This document shows positions 48,486 to 57,671 of a DNA stretch of 64,000 nucleotides, one piece after another. Where the stretch lies: NCBI GenBank assembly GCA_903883645.1, contig CAISBR010000004.1, forward strand, positions 1 to 64,000, given 5' to 3'. The notes beneath the pieces were generated by a model that made no database searches, was not told the DNA's origin, and saw only the letters and a program-made list of their open reading frames with translations. Source of the stretch: an uncultured Myxococcales bacterium (GTDB lineage: Bacteria; Myxococcota_A; UBA9042). Each line of letters opens with the position of its first letter. The stretch's first letter is position 1. A program made the position numbers and the translations under genes.

Positions 48486-49255
48486 CGCGCCCCCTTGCCG
48501 ACCCCGCCGCCCACGACGAGCAGGCAGCCGGCGTCTTGGATATCGCCGCCCTTGCTGGCGTTTCGCCCCGTTCCGCATTGCGCGCCGAGCCACAGCGGCC
48601 CCAGTGTGCGCCGTGCACCAAGGTGGATGTGGTCCGCTGTGCCCTCGCCACCGGCTAGGACAGCGCTGCGCACGCCCCACGACTCGGCCGAAATGGTCCA
48701 CACATCAGTTAGTTGCCAGGCCGCCGCAGCTTCGTAGCGAGTCCGGCGGTCGTCGCCCGTCAGTCCGTCGATCGCCAGCACGGCCGAAAGATGCACCCGC
48801 CCGAACCGCCCCGCCACACCCGCGCCCAGTTGTGCCGTCGACGGCCGCGTCGCCTGCAGGCGTACCCGGGCGCCCGCCGTCAAGAAGGGGTGCCAGTTCT
48901 CGCCGACCGGCAGCACCACCGTCGCCAGCGGCGCTAGGCCCGCCACGCGCACATCGCTGCTCGAGAGTTGGCGAAAAGCGCCCTCTAGGCTGACTTGCAG
49001 CGGCCCAACTAGCCCCGCGCGCAGGCTAAGCCGTTCGTTTACGCCCTGATACTGCCCCGTGCCGCTGCCCACCCCACCCTTGACGGGCGAGAGCGGCCGC
49101 ACCACTTCGGCCCCCAGGCTGGATTGAACCTCGAGCGGTCGGAGGCTGATGGTGTCTTGCACGCGCACATAGGCCGGAGCATCGGCATACGCCGTCGAGC
49201 CAGCGACCGCGCTGACTAGCAGGACTGCAAAGACGAAGGCACCGCGCGTCGCCAT
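48482..49255 (-). CDS. Outer-membrane beta-barrel-like protein
   Basis: Signal peptide MATRGAFVFAVLLVSAVAGSTAYA; alternating beta-strand pattern; ATGA overlap with downstream lipoprotein. Confidence 0.6.
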   Translation of the reverse strand: MATRGAFVFAVLLVSAVAGSTAYADAPAYVRVQDTISLRPLEVQSSLGAEVVRPLSPVKGGVGSGTGQYQGVNERLSLRAGLVGPLQVSLEGAFRQLSSSDVRVAGLAPLATVVLPVGENWHPFLTAGARVRLQATRPSTAQLGAGVAGRFGRVHLSAVLAIDGLTGDDRRTRYEAAAAWQLTDVWTISAESWGVRSAVLAGGEGTADHIHLGARRTLGPLWLGAQCGTGRNASKGGDIQDAGCLLVVGGGVGKGAR

Positions 49256-49262
49256 CGCCGTC

Positions 49263-51002
49263 TTACTGCTTGATGCAGTAGATGAGACCTACATAAGGCG
49301 GCAAGTGATTGGTGAAATTGGTCCACGTCCACGTGTTTTGGCCGCCCGAGGCGACGGTCTGCTGCGACTCGCCCTGCCATTCGAAGCCGACGTAGCTGTA
49401 CGAACCCGGCGAGTGCCAAGTGCCCGGGCCACGCTGGGTGTAGCCGCCGATGCGGTAGGTGTGCGAGCCGCCCACGCTGCCGAGCGCCACTGTGCCACCC
49501 TGGGGCAAAGGACCGACGCCGAGGGCAAGGCGACCGCGCATGTCGGGGGTACCGTTTGCCCCATCCGCCGCCACCCAGCCCGCCGGGCAGGTATTCAGGT
49601 TGAAAGGCGCGACCATGCCCGACAAGAACGAGGCGCCGCCCACCGTCAGGCCGCCATCGACGATGAGGTCGCCCTTAATCTCGATCTTCTTGTTCGACAG
49701 CGTTTGGATGTTCACGGACCAGCTGAACTTGCCGTCGAAACCACCGGAGCCGCCACCCGATTTCAGGTCCTTGACCGTAATGGACCACTGCCCGGCGATA
49801 TCTTTGCCGACCCAGTCCAAGTCCATATTGCCAGAAACCAACGCCAAGTCTTTGTTGAAGTTGGTGGTCAGGGCCGTGCCGGTCTTGTTGCCGTTGTAAA
49901 GGACATACGGTGTCGCCATCTGCGGGCCATAGAGCTCGATGCGCACACCCGACATGTCCGAGTTGGTCACCTGCACGTTGATCCAAATCTTTTGCGCTTG
50001 GCCGATGCTCGGAAAGTTAAGCGTGTCGGTGGTGCCTGGGCCAAGGCCGTCTGGAATCACGATATTGCTCTTGCCGGCAGTGGAGTCTGTGAATTGATTC
50101 CAGATTAGACCGTTCGAGACCTCGTCGATCAAGTCTGGCGCGATGGCCGATGCGACGCACGCGTACGAGCCGTCGCTGTTGATGCCGTTCATAACGAGGC
50201 CGGTGCCGCAAGTCTTGCCGAGCTGGGTCGGCGTGGGCGTGCCGCTCAGGTCGGCATAGCTGCCGCTGGCGGCGACCTTGGCCAGGCTCGACGCTTTGAC
50301 GTAGCCCGCCAAGTCGGCACTTTTTGCGTATGCAGCGAGGTCGGTTAGCTTGGCGTAGCCACCTAAGTCGGTGAGCTTGGCGAACGCGCCGAGGTCGCTC
50401 GACTTGGCATAGGCGGCGAGATCGGTGAGCTTGGCGAGGCCGCTCAGGTCGGGACCGCCGTTCAGGTCGGTGAATGCTCCCGTGGTGGCCACTTTGGCAA
50501 GGTCAGATACCTTAGCGTAACCACTCATAATTTTTGGATCAACTTGGGCCGCCGTAATGCAGCCCGTGCAATCCATGCTCTCGGCCACGGCGGCGCGCAT
50601 GGCAAAGGCTGTAGCCAAAAGCGGTCGGCGCGGCAGTTCCGTATCGGTTCCCACTTGCAAACCAACCCATAGCGCGGCACCGGTCAAGACCGAGCCAGTG
50701 AGCGGCGACTTGGCGCCCAGAACGGCGCTCCATGTGCCAGCTTTGACGCCGACCGGGAGCGGGCCTTCCATCCAGATGGGGTTACCACCAGACTCATCTT
50801 TGTAAATCGCAAAGGTAAGCTGGTAATTACCGTCGGGAGCAGCACCTCCGGTCGAAGTCAGCGTACCTTCAATGCCGATGGTAGGGGGGACCGCTGCCTG
50901 GGCCGAGGCACTACCGAACAGGAGGCAGATCATGGCGACCTGCCAGCTCGCGCGCGCTGCCCAGATGCGCGCCGCCGTGGTCCAATTTCCTTTGCTTTCC
51001 AT
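49263..51002 (-). CDS. Secreted tail-fibre-like protein: AKLTDLAAY repeats, P/Homo-B-like domain, phage collar-like C-terminus
   Basis: Signal peptide to AQAAV; YAKLTDLAAYAKSSDLGAFAKLTDLGGYAKLTDLAAYAKSADLAGY repeats; IPDGLGPGTTDTLNFPSIG...GQWSITVKDLKSGGGSGGFDGKFSWSV; CPAGWVAADGANGTPDMRGRLALGVG...NHLPPYVGLIYCIK. Confidence 0.8.
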   Translation of the reverse strand: MESKGNWTTAARIWAARASWQVAMICLLFGSASAQAAVPPTIGIEGTLTSTGGAAPDGNYQLTFAIYKDESGGNPIWMEGPLPVGVKAGTWSAVLGAKSPLTGSVLTGAALWVGLQVGTDTELPRRPLLATAFAMRAAVAESMDCTGCITAAQVDPKIMSGYAKVSDLAKVATTGAFTDLNGGPDLSGLAKLTDLAAYAKSSDLGAFAKLTDLGGYAKLTDLAAYAKSADLAGYVKASSLAKVAASGSYADLSGTPTPTQLGKTCGTGLVMNGINSDGSYACVASAIAPDLIDEVSNGLIWNQFTDSTAGKSNIVIPDGLGPGTTDTLNFPSIGQAQKIWINVQVTNSDMSGVRIELYGPQMATPYVLYNGNKTGTALTTNFNKDLALVSGNMDLDWVGKDIAGQWSITVKDLKSGGGSGGFDGKFSWSVNIQTLSNKKIEIKGDLIVDGGLTVGGASFLSGMVAPFNLNTCPAGWVAADGANGTPDMRGRLALGVGPLPQGGTVALGSVGGSHTYRIGGYTQRGPGTWHSPGSYSYVGFEWQGESQQTVASGGQNTWTWTNFTNHLPPYVGLIYCIKQ

Positions 51003-51133
51003 GATTATGCTCCCGCTGGATTCGCCTTGACCGGCCTCAGGCGTATGGCTTTGAATACAAGACGGCCCGTACGCGCCAATCCCGCAGATTAGCGCCGCTT
51101 AGCAGACCTGGCAACTGCCAATGCGGACGGCGG

Positions 51134-53296
51134 TTACGGCTTACAGAACCCCTTGCCGTTGCAGCCGGCGCCGCTTGCACCGCCTGGGCAGTCCGCGGCC
51201 GAGGTGCACGGAATGGTACATAACTTTCCAATAGTAAACGCAAAACACACCATCGGCGCCGGACATACGCCGTTGGCAGGGCAAGGGTCACCAAAGCTTG
51301 CTGCCGACCCGCCGCAGTCACCCGGGCAGCTGCTGGCCGTCTCGCCCGAGTCGCATGTGCCGTTGCCGCACGCGGCGCTGACACACTGACCGGCGCTGCA
51401 TGTCTGGCCCGCGGCGGCGCAGTCGGTGCCACTGGTCGACCAGCCCGAGCCGTCGGCTAGGCAGACCTGCACGGTATTGCTGCTGCAGTTGGCGGCCCCT
51501 GGTGCACAAACCTGTGCTTGGCAGACGCCCGCTTGGCAGAATTGTCCGGTGCCGCAGGTTTGTAGCGCGGTAGGGCTAACCCCCAACGCATCGCACTTCA
51601 TTGCAACATTACCTTGACAATAAAGGGGATTTTGCGGGTCACACAGCAAGCTGACGCACGCGCCGGCCGAGCAGATCTGGCCGCTTGAGGTGCAGTCGCT
51701 GCCCCCGGATACAAAGCCCGAGCCGTCGGCGTTGCAGACGGTCGCGACCGTGCCATTACAGGTCAACTTTGCAGGATTGCATAGGATTGCCTGGCATCCC
51801 GGCGCGCCACCTTGACCGCTACCGCAGTAGGTGCTGGGTGGGCAGATCTGCCAGCTGAGCACCGCTGTGCCATCGCTGTTGCAGGTGCTGAGCTTGGCGC
51901 CGCTGCACGCCGTGGCCCCGGCCGCGCAAACTACATCTTTACACTGCCCTTCTGAGCACTTCTGCGCGCCGCACGCCTGGCCGCCACCCTGCCAACCCGT
52001 GCCCGAGGCGTTGCATGTCGCAACCACATTCTCTTGGCAAGTTGTTGAATTTGCACTGCAGACTAGAGGCAGACACGAACCGCCGGCACAGGCCTGCCCG
52101 CCGGCACAGGGGGCAACGACCGAACCTGACAGGCCATTCGCCCCGCACAGCACCACGTCGCCACCTACGCAATACGTCGTGTTTGGCGTGCAAGTGGTTG
52201 GAATGCAAGACCCCGCAACACAAACTTGGCCGCCGCACGCCTGGCCTGGACCACTTGGCCCCGAGCCCTGTGGGTTGCACACCTCGACCGCGTTGCCCAC
52301 GCACGTGGCCTGATTGGGCAGACACACCTGCTCTAAGCACGCGCCGCCGCTGCAGTAGTAGCCGGCGCCACAAGTCTGGGTCGCCCAAGCGGACTGGCCA
52401 TCGCTGGCGCAAACCATCACCTGATTGCCTTGGCAGCTCTGGCTTGCGGGCGCGCACAAAGTGGCCGCGCAGTGGTCGCCGAGGCACACTTCGCCGGGAG
52501 CACAGGCCTTGGTGCTGACCACCTTTAACCCATCGCTGGCACACACCTGCAACTGCGCGCCCACGCAACTGATTCCGGGCAAGCATGTCCAAGCCGCGCA
52601 CACCGGGATGGCGCCATCGAGAGTGCACGTGGACTGCGCCGGGCATGGATCGGGCGCGGACAAACTGCTGCCGTCGCTGTTGCAGGTCAGGCGCGCGTTG
52701 GCCTGGCAGATGCCTTGGCCGGGGCTGCAGATGTCGGTGGTGCACACGCCGGTGCCAGCGGGGCCAAAGGGCGCACAGAATTGACCGGGCGCACAGTCAA
52801 GCGATGCCAAGCATTTTGTGCACTTTCCCTTGCCTACGTCGCAATGGGGGGTGTCGCTCGGGCACTGGCCATCGCTGGCGCACGGCAAAAATGGCCGACA
52901 AAGGCCTGCGTCGCAGCTATGGTTGCTAGCGCAATCAGCGATCGTGGAGCAGGCAGTGAGCGGTAGGCAATGGTGGCCGATGCACTCGTGCTCGCCGCTG
53001 CATTGGGCGGCCGACATGCAGGCCACGCAACGACTGGTAATCGGGCTACAAATCGGCTTATCAGCCGGGCATTCACCGTCGCTGGCGCAGGGGATGCCGG
53101 TCGCTGTCGCGTCGCCCGCAGTGTCGCTACCTGAGACTTCGGCGCCCGCCTCACCCACTAGGCTATCGCTGACGGCGCTGTCGCCGGCCACCGAACTAGC
53201 AGGCGCGGCGGCTGGGTTGCTGCTACACGCCAACCCCGCCACCACAGTCAACATCGCCAGCGGCACAAGTTCAATAATTCTCTGCAATAGGCCCAT
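51134..53296 (-). CDS. Cys-rich tandem-repeat lipoprotein with shared CPGGASGAGCNGKGFCKP C-terminus
   Basis: Lipobox LTVVAGLACSSN; roughly 40-45 aa repeats (CVGNAVEVCNPQGSGPSGPGQACGGQVCVAGSCIPTTC / CVGGDVVLCGANGLSGSVVAPCAGGQACAGGSCLPLVC ...). Confidence 0.8.
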   Translation of the reverse strand: MGLLQRIIELVPLAMLTVVAGLACSSNPAAAPASSVAGDSAVSDSLVGEAGAEVSGSDTAGDATATGIPCASDGECPADKPICSPITSRCVACMSAAQCSGEHECIGHHCLPLTACSTIADCASNHSCDAGLCRPFLPCASDGQCPSDTPHCDVGKGKCTKCLASLDCAPGQFCAPFGPAGTGVCTTDICSPGQGICQANARLTCNSDGSSLSAPDPCPAQSTCTLDGAIPVCAAWTCLPGISCVGAQLQVCASDGLKVVSTKACAPGEVCLGDHCAATLCAPASQSCQGNQVMVCASDGQSAWATQTCGAGYYCSGGACLEQVCLPNQATCVGNAVEVCNPQGSGPSGPGQACGGQVCVAGSCIPTTCTPNTTYCVGGDVVLCGANGLSGSVVAPCAGGQACAGGSCLPLVCSANSTTCQENVVATCNASGTGWQGGGQACGAQKCSEGQCKDVVCAAGATACSGAKLSTCNSDGTAVLSWQICPPSTYCGSGQGGAPGCQAILCNPAKLTCNGTVATVCNADGSGFVSGGSDCTSSGQICSAGACVSLLCDPQNPLYCQGNVAMKCDALGVSPTALQTCGTGQFCQAGVCQAQVCAPGAANCSSNTVQVCLADGSGWSTSGTDCAAAGQTCSAGQCVSAACGNGTCDSGETASSCPGDCGGSAASFGDPCPANGVCPAPMVCFAFTIGKLCTIPCTSAADCPGGASGAGCNGKGFCKP

Positions 53297-53344
53297 GCCG
53301 CGTCGCCTGCGACGGTCGCCCCCGGCAACGCCCATCGCGCTACC

Positions 53345-56300
53345 TTACTTGCAGGTGGCGGCGCACGCGACGTCGATCTGGTAGTCCTCGACCGCGTCTT
53401 GGTAGCCGTCGACCACGATGAAGTACTTCTTGCCCTTTACGCCGGCGAAGGTCTTGGTGGCCGTGGTGCCCATCATCAGCGCGTGGCTGGTGCATGAGCC
53501 GGGCCCGCAGGTCTTGCTGCCATCTAAGATGAACAAGTCGACGTAGTTACCGCTCGTGCTCGACGTCTTCTTCAGCGTAACCGTCACATCGCCGGTGCAG
53601 GTGGCATCGTACGTGTAGGTGTACTCGGGGCCCGTGTAGTCGGCCTCGGCGCCGTCGGCGCACTGCCAGCTGTCGATCACATCGGTGCTGCCGGTTGTGC
53701 CGTTGTTGTACTGGTCGCTGCCACCGCAGGCCAGGCTGTAGTCAGAAACGCATTGCGGGGCGGCGACCTTGCAGGCGGGATCGGCCGCGCAATCTGTGTC
53801 GGCGCAGTCGGTTTGGCCGTCTTTGTCGTCGTCGATCTTGTCGCTGCAGTTGGTCTCGGTGGTGGGCGCGGCGCAGCTGCAGTCGACCTTCAGCGTATAG
53901 TTGCCGTTGTAGTTGTTGTAGCCGTCGGCGACCACGTAGTAGGTCTGGCCCTTCTTGGCGGTCCAGGTAGTTTTGCTGGTGGTGCTGCTCATCAGGCCGT
54001 GGACCAAGCAGGCATTGCTGGTGCAGGTCTTGGCGGCATCCAGCACGAACAGGTCGATGTAGCCCGAAGTCGTAGACGTTTTGGTCAGCGTGGCGGTTAC
54101 CGGCCCATCGCACGCGGCGACATAGGTGTACGTGTACTCCGAGCCAGTCTCGCCGGTCATGCTGCCGTCGGCGCACTGCCAGTCGCTCACCACCTTGGTC
54201 GAGCCGGTGCCGTTGTTGCTGTAGCTATCCGAATCGCCGCAGCTCATCGGGTAGTCGGCCTTGCACTGGGTGGCGGCGAGGCAGGTGGCGTCTTTGGCGC
54301 AGTCGCTGTCGGCGCAGTCGGTCTTGCCGTCTTTGTCGTTGTCGACCTTGTCGCCGCAGTTGGTCTCGGTGGCCGGGGTGCTGCAGGCGACGTCTTTGGC
54401 GCAGTCCGTGTCGGCGCAGTCGGTCTTGCCGTCCTTGTCGTTGTCGACCTTGTCGGCGCAAAGCACTTCCGTGCCGGCTACGATGCAGGCGGCGTCTTTG
54501 GCGCAATCGCTGTCGGCGCAGTCGGTTAGGCCGTCTTTGTCGTCGTCGACCTTGTTGGTGCAGCTGGTCTCGGTGGTGGCGCCGCACTTGCAGGTGGTCT
54601 TGATGCTGTAGTTGGCCGAGTACGCGTTGTAGCCGTCGACCACGATGCTCAACTTCTGGCCGTTCTTGACGGTGACGGTCTGGGTGGCGGTGGTGCCGCT
54701 CATCAGCGCGTGGGCGACGCAAGCGTTGCTGCCGCAGGCCTGGCCGCCATCGAGCAAGAACAGGTCTAAGTAACCGCTGGTGGTCGAGGTCTTGGTCACC
54801 GCGACCGTCAGCTGGCCGTCGCACGAGGCGGTGTAGTCGTAGGTGTATTCCGCGCCGGTCTCGCTGCCCATCGTGCCGTCTTGGCACACGTAGGTGCTGA
54901 CGACCTTGGTCGAGCCCGTGCCGTTATTGCTCCACGAATCCGAGCTATTGCACGCGAGCGGATAGTCCGGGACGCAGGCGCACGCACCCTTGCCCGAGCA
55001 GTCGGGGTCGGCGCAATCGACCAAGCCGTCGGCGTCGTTGTCGACCTTGTCGGTGCAGTTGGTCTCGCCGGCAGGCGCGATGCAGGCCGCGTCTTTGGCG
55101 CAGTCGGCGTCGGCGCAGTCGGTCTTGCCGTCTTTGTCGTTGTCGAGCTTGTCGGCGCACAGCGTCTCGGTCGTGCCGCCGGTGCAGACGGGGTCCTTGG
55201 CGCAGTCGCTGTCTAGGCAGTCGGTCTTGCCGTCTACGTCGTTGTCGATCTTGTCGCCGCACGCGGTCTCGACCGTGGGGGCGCAGGCCAAGTTGGTGGC
55301 GCAGTCGCTGTCGAGGCAGTCGAGCTTGCCGTCTTTGTCGTTGTCGATCTTGTCGGTGCACGAGGTCTCAACCGTGGGCGCGCAGGCCAGGTCCGCAGCG
55401 CAGTCGCCATCGAGGCAGTCGACCAACTTGTCGCCATCGTTGTCGATCTTGTCGGTGCAGTTGGTCTCTTTGCCGCCTTCGCAGCCGCACGTAATCTTGA
55501 GCGTGTAGTCGGCCGCAAAGCCCTGGTAACCATCGACAACTACAAAGTACTTGGCGTCTTTCTTGGCAGTAAAGGTCTGCGTGGCCTGCGTCGACGACAT
55601 CAGCGCGTGGGCGATGCACGACGACGAGGCGCAACCCTTGGCCGCGTCTAGGATAAACAAGTCGAGGTAACCCGCCTTGGTGCTCTGCTTAACCAGCGTG
55701 ACGACCACTGGGCCATCGCAGCCCGCGGTGTAGCTGTAGGTGAACTCGGCGCCGGTCTCGCCGTTGACGTTGCCGTCGGTGCACGCGTAGGCGCTGAGCG
55801 CGCTGGTCGAGCCCTTGGCGTCGCTGGTGCCCTTCTCGTTGCCGCCGCAGGTGGTGCTGGCCGCGTCGACGCACTTGTTGGCTGCGCAGGCGACGTCGGC
55901 CTTGCAATCGCTGTCGCCACAGTCGGTTAGGCCGTCTTTGTCGTCGTCGATCTTGTTGCCGCAGTTGGTCTCTTTGCCGGCGCACGCCGCGTCTTTGGCG
56001 CAGTCGCTGTCGGCGCAGTCCGTAGCGCCATCTTGATCGTCGTCGAGCTTGTCGGCGCAGTTGGTCTCGGTGGTGGGCGCGGTGCACTGCTTCTTGCAGA
56101 GCGTGCCGACTTCCTCGACACAGGTAACGTCCCAAGCGGTCTTGCAACAGAACGGGTCGGCCTTGCACACGGTCGCGGCGCAGGCATCGCAGCCGATGGT
56201 CAGCGGCGTGCCACTCTCGAGGCAAACATCGCACTTACTCGCGCACTTGCTGTCTTTGGCGCAGTCGCTGTCGGCGCAGTCGGTAAAGCCGTCTTTGTCG

Positions 56301-57505
56301 TCGTCGAGCTTGTTGCCGCAGTCGGCCTCGGCCACAAGCGCGCACGCGGGGTCCTTGGCGCAGTCAGTGTCTTGGCAATCGAACTTGCCGTCGACATCGT
56401 TGTCTTTGCCGTCGGTGCAATTGGTCTCGGTCGTCACGGTCGAGGCGCACGCAACATCGACGCTGCAGTCGTTGTCTTTGCAGTCCGTAAAGCCGTCGCC
56501 ATCGTCGTCGATGCTGTTGCTGCAGTTCTTCTCGGCGGTCTTGCAGGCATTGTCGGCGGCGCAGTCGGCATCGGCGCAGTCGGTCTGGCCGTCTTTGTCG
56601 TCGTCGACGCCGTCGGTGCAGTTCGCCTCTTTGGTGGGGTTGATCAAGCAAGCCGCGTCTTTGCCGCAGTCGTTGTCGGCGCAGTCGGTCTGGCCGTCGC
56701 CGTCGTCGTCGACCTTGTTGGCGCAGTCGATCTCGCTGCTGGGCTTCTTGCAGGCGTTGTCCGCGGCGCAATCGCTGTCGGCGCAGTCGGTAGCGCCGTC
56801 TTTGTCGTTGTCTTGCTGGTCTTGGCACGCCGTCTCGGGCCCTACTGACTTGCAGGCCGTATCCGACGCACAATCATTGTCAGCACAGTCGGTTAGACCG
56901 TCTTTGTCGTCGTCTTGGGCGTTGCCGCAGTTGGTCTCGGGGCCGGTTTGGCAGGTGCCGTTGGCCGTGCCCTTGCAAGCGCCCGCCGTGCAGGTGTCGT
57001 CGCTGGTGCACTTGTCGCCATCGTCGCAGGGCGCCTGGTTGTTGGTCGCCACGCAGCCGGTCTTGCTATCGCACTTGTTGTCGGTGCAGGGGTTGTTGTC
57101 TTGGCAACTGGTCGCGGTGCCGCCCTGGCACTTGTCGGATTTGCAGGTGCGGCCGGCAAAGCACTTGTTGCCGTCGTCGCAGGGGTCGCCCTCGGCCGAG
57201 GGGCCGGCCTTGCATACACCTGCGGCGCACCACGCTTTTTCGCACGCGGCGAGGTTGGTCACCTTGCCCACGCAGTCGTCGTCCGTCGTGCACCCGGCCG
57301 CCGTGTCGGGCTTGGTCGTATCGAGCTTGGCGGTATCGTTCACCTGGGTGGAGTCGCCCAGATTGACGCCCATGTCATCGCCCGCGACGTCTTTGCCGGT
57401 CGTCTGCTGCGTCTGCGAGGAGCCGGAGTCACCACAGCCGACGGCGACGAGGCCGAGCAGCGCAGTGAGAGCCAAGGACCAACGAATCGTACTGAAATTC
57501 ATCAT
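53345..57505 (-). CDS. Giant lipoprotein with 18 ETNCxDxxDNDxDGxxDCxDxDC repeats and four PPC-like beta domains
   Basis: MMNFSTIRWSLALTALLGLVAVGCGDSG lipobox; repeats and PPC-like YTYDYTASCDGQLTVAVTKTSTTSGYLDLFLLDGGQACGSNACVAHALMSGTTATQTVTVKNGQKLSIVVDGYNAYSANYSIKTTC counted by eye. Confidence 0.85.
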   Translation of the reverse strand: MMNFSTIRWSLALTALLGLVAVGCGDSGSSQTQQTTGKDVAGDDMGVNLGDSTQVNDTAKLDTTKPDTAAGCTTDDDCVGKVTNLAACEKAWCAAGVCKAGPSAEGDPCDDGNKCFAGRTCKSDKCQGGTATSCQDNNPCTDNKCDSKTGCVATNNQAPCDDGDKCTSDDTCTAGACKGTANGTCQTGPETNCGNAQDDDKDGLTDCADNDCASDTACKSVGPETACQDQQDNDKDGATDCADSDCAADNACKKPSSEIDCANKVDDDGDGQTDCADNDCGKDAACLINPTKEANCTDGVDDDKDGQTDCADADCAADNACKTAEKNCSNSIDDDGDGFTDCKDNDCSVDVACASTVTTETNCTDGKDNDVDGKFDCQDTDCAKDPACALVAEADCGNKLDDDKDGFTDCADSDCAKDSKCASKCDVCLESGTPLTIGCDACAATVCKADPFCCKTAWDVTCVEEVGTLCKKQCTAPTTETNCADKLDDDQDGATDCADSDCAKDAACAGKETNCGNKIDDDKDGLTDCGDSDCKADVACAANKCVDAASTTCGGNEKGTSDAKGSTSALSAYACTDGNVNGETGAEFTYSYTAGCDGPVVVTLVKQSTKAGYLDLFILDAAKGCASSSCIAHALMSSTQATQTFTAKKDAKYFVVVDGYQGFAADYTLKITCGCEGGKETNCTDKIDNDGDKLVDCLDGDCAADLACAPTVETSCTDKIDNDKDGKLDCLDSDCATNLACAPTVETACGDKIDNDVDGKTDCLDSDCAKDPVCTGGTTETLCADKLDNDKDGKTDCADADCAKDAACIAPAGETNCTDKVDNDADGLVDCADPDCSGKGACACVPDYPLACNSSDSWSNNGTGSTKVVSTYVCQDGTMGSETGAEYTYDYTASCDGQLTVAVTKTSTTSGYLDLFLLDGGQACGSNACVAHALMSGTTATQTVTVKNGQKLSIVVDGYNAYSANYSIKTTCKCGATTETSCTNKVDDDKDGLTDCADSDCAKDAACIVAGTEVLCADKVDNDKDGKTDCADTDCAKDVACSTPATETNCGDKVDNDKDGKTDCADSDCAKDATCLAATQCKADYPMSCGDSDSYSNNGTGSTKVVSDWQCADGSMTGETGSEYTYTYVAACDGPVTATLTKTSTTSGYIDLFVLDAAKTCTSNACLVHGLMSSTTSKTTWTAKKGQTYYVVADGYNNYNGNYTLKVDCSCAAPTTETNCSDKIDDDKDGQTDCADTDCAADPACKVAAPQCVSDYSLACGGSDQYNNGTTGSTDVIDSWQCADGAEADYTGPEYTYTYDATCTGDVTVTLKKTSSTSGNYVDLFILDGSKTCGPGSCTSHALMMGTTATKTFAGVKGKKYFIVVDGYQDAVEDYQIDVACAATCK

Positions 57506-57671
57506 GATTCTCCAAGACAACCGGGCATTCGGGCGCCAAATAGGGGTCAAGAGGGTACGGATCAGGGCAGTCTGCGTCAAGCAAAACCAGGTGCCCAGCT
57601 TGTGACATTTGTGCAAACGCTGGCCGCGCGCCGCTTCCCCTTGCCGCCACAATTCCGCTAACCTAGGGGCC

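Noticed and set aside
53345-57505. Periodic repeats considered as a CRISPR-like array
   Set aside because: Repeats are codon-periodic, in-frame, contiguous and protein-coding; no spacer structure and no cas genes in the window.
56049-57605. Plus-strand 518-aa ORF antisense to the giant repeat lipoprotein
   Set aside because: Low-complexity Ser/Gln/Leu translation produced by reading periodic Cys/Asp codons on the opposite strand; the sense frame has a lipobox and recognisable domains.
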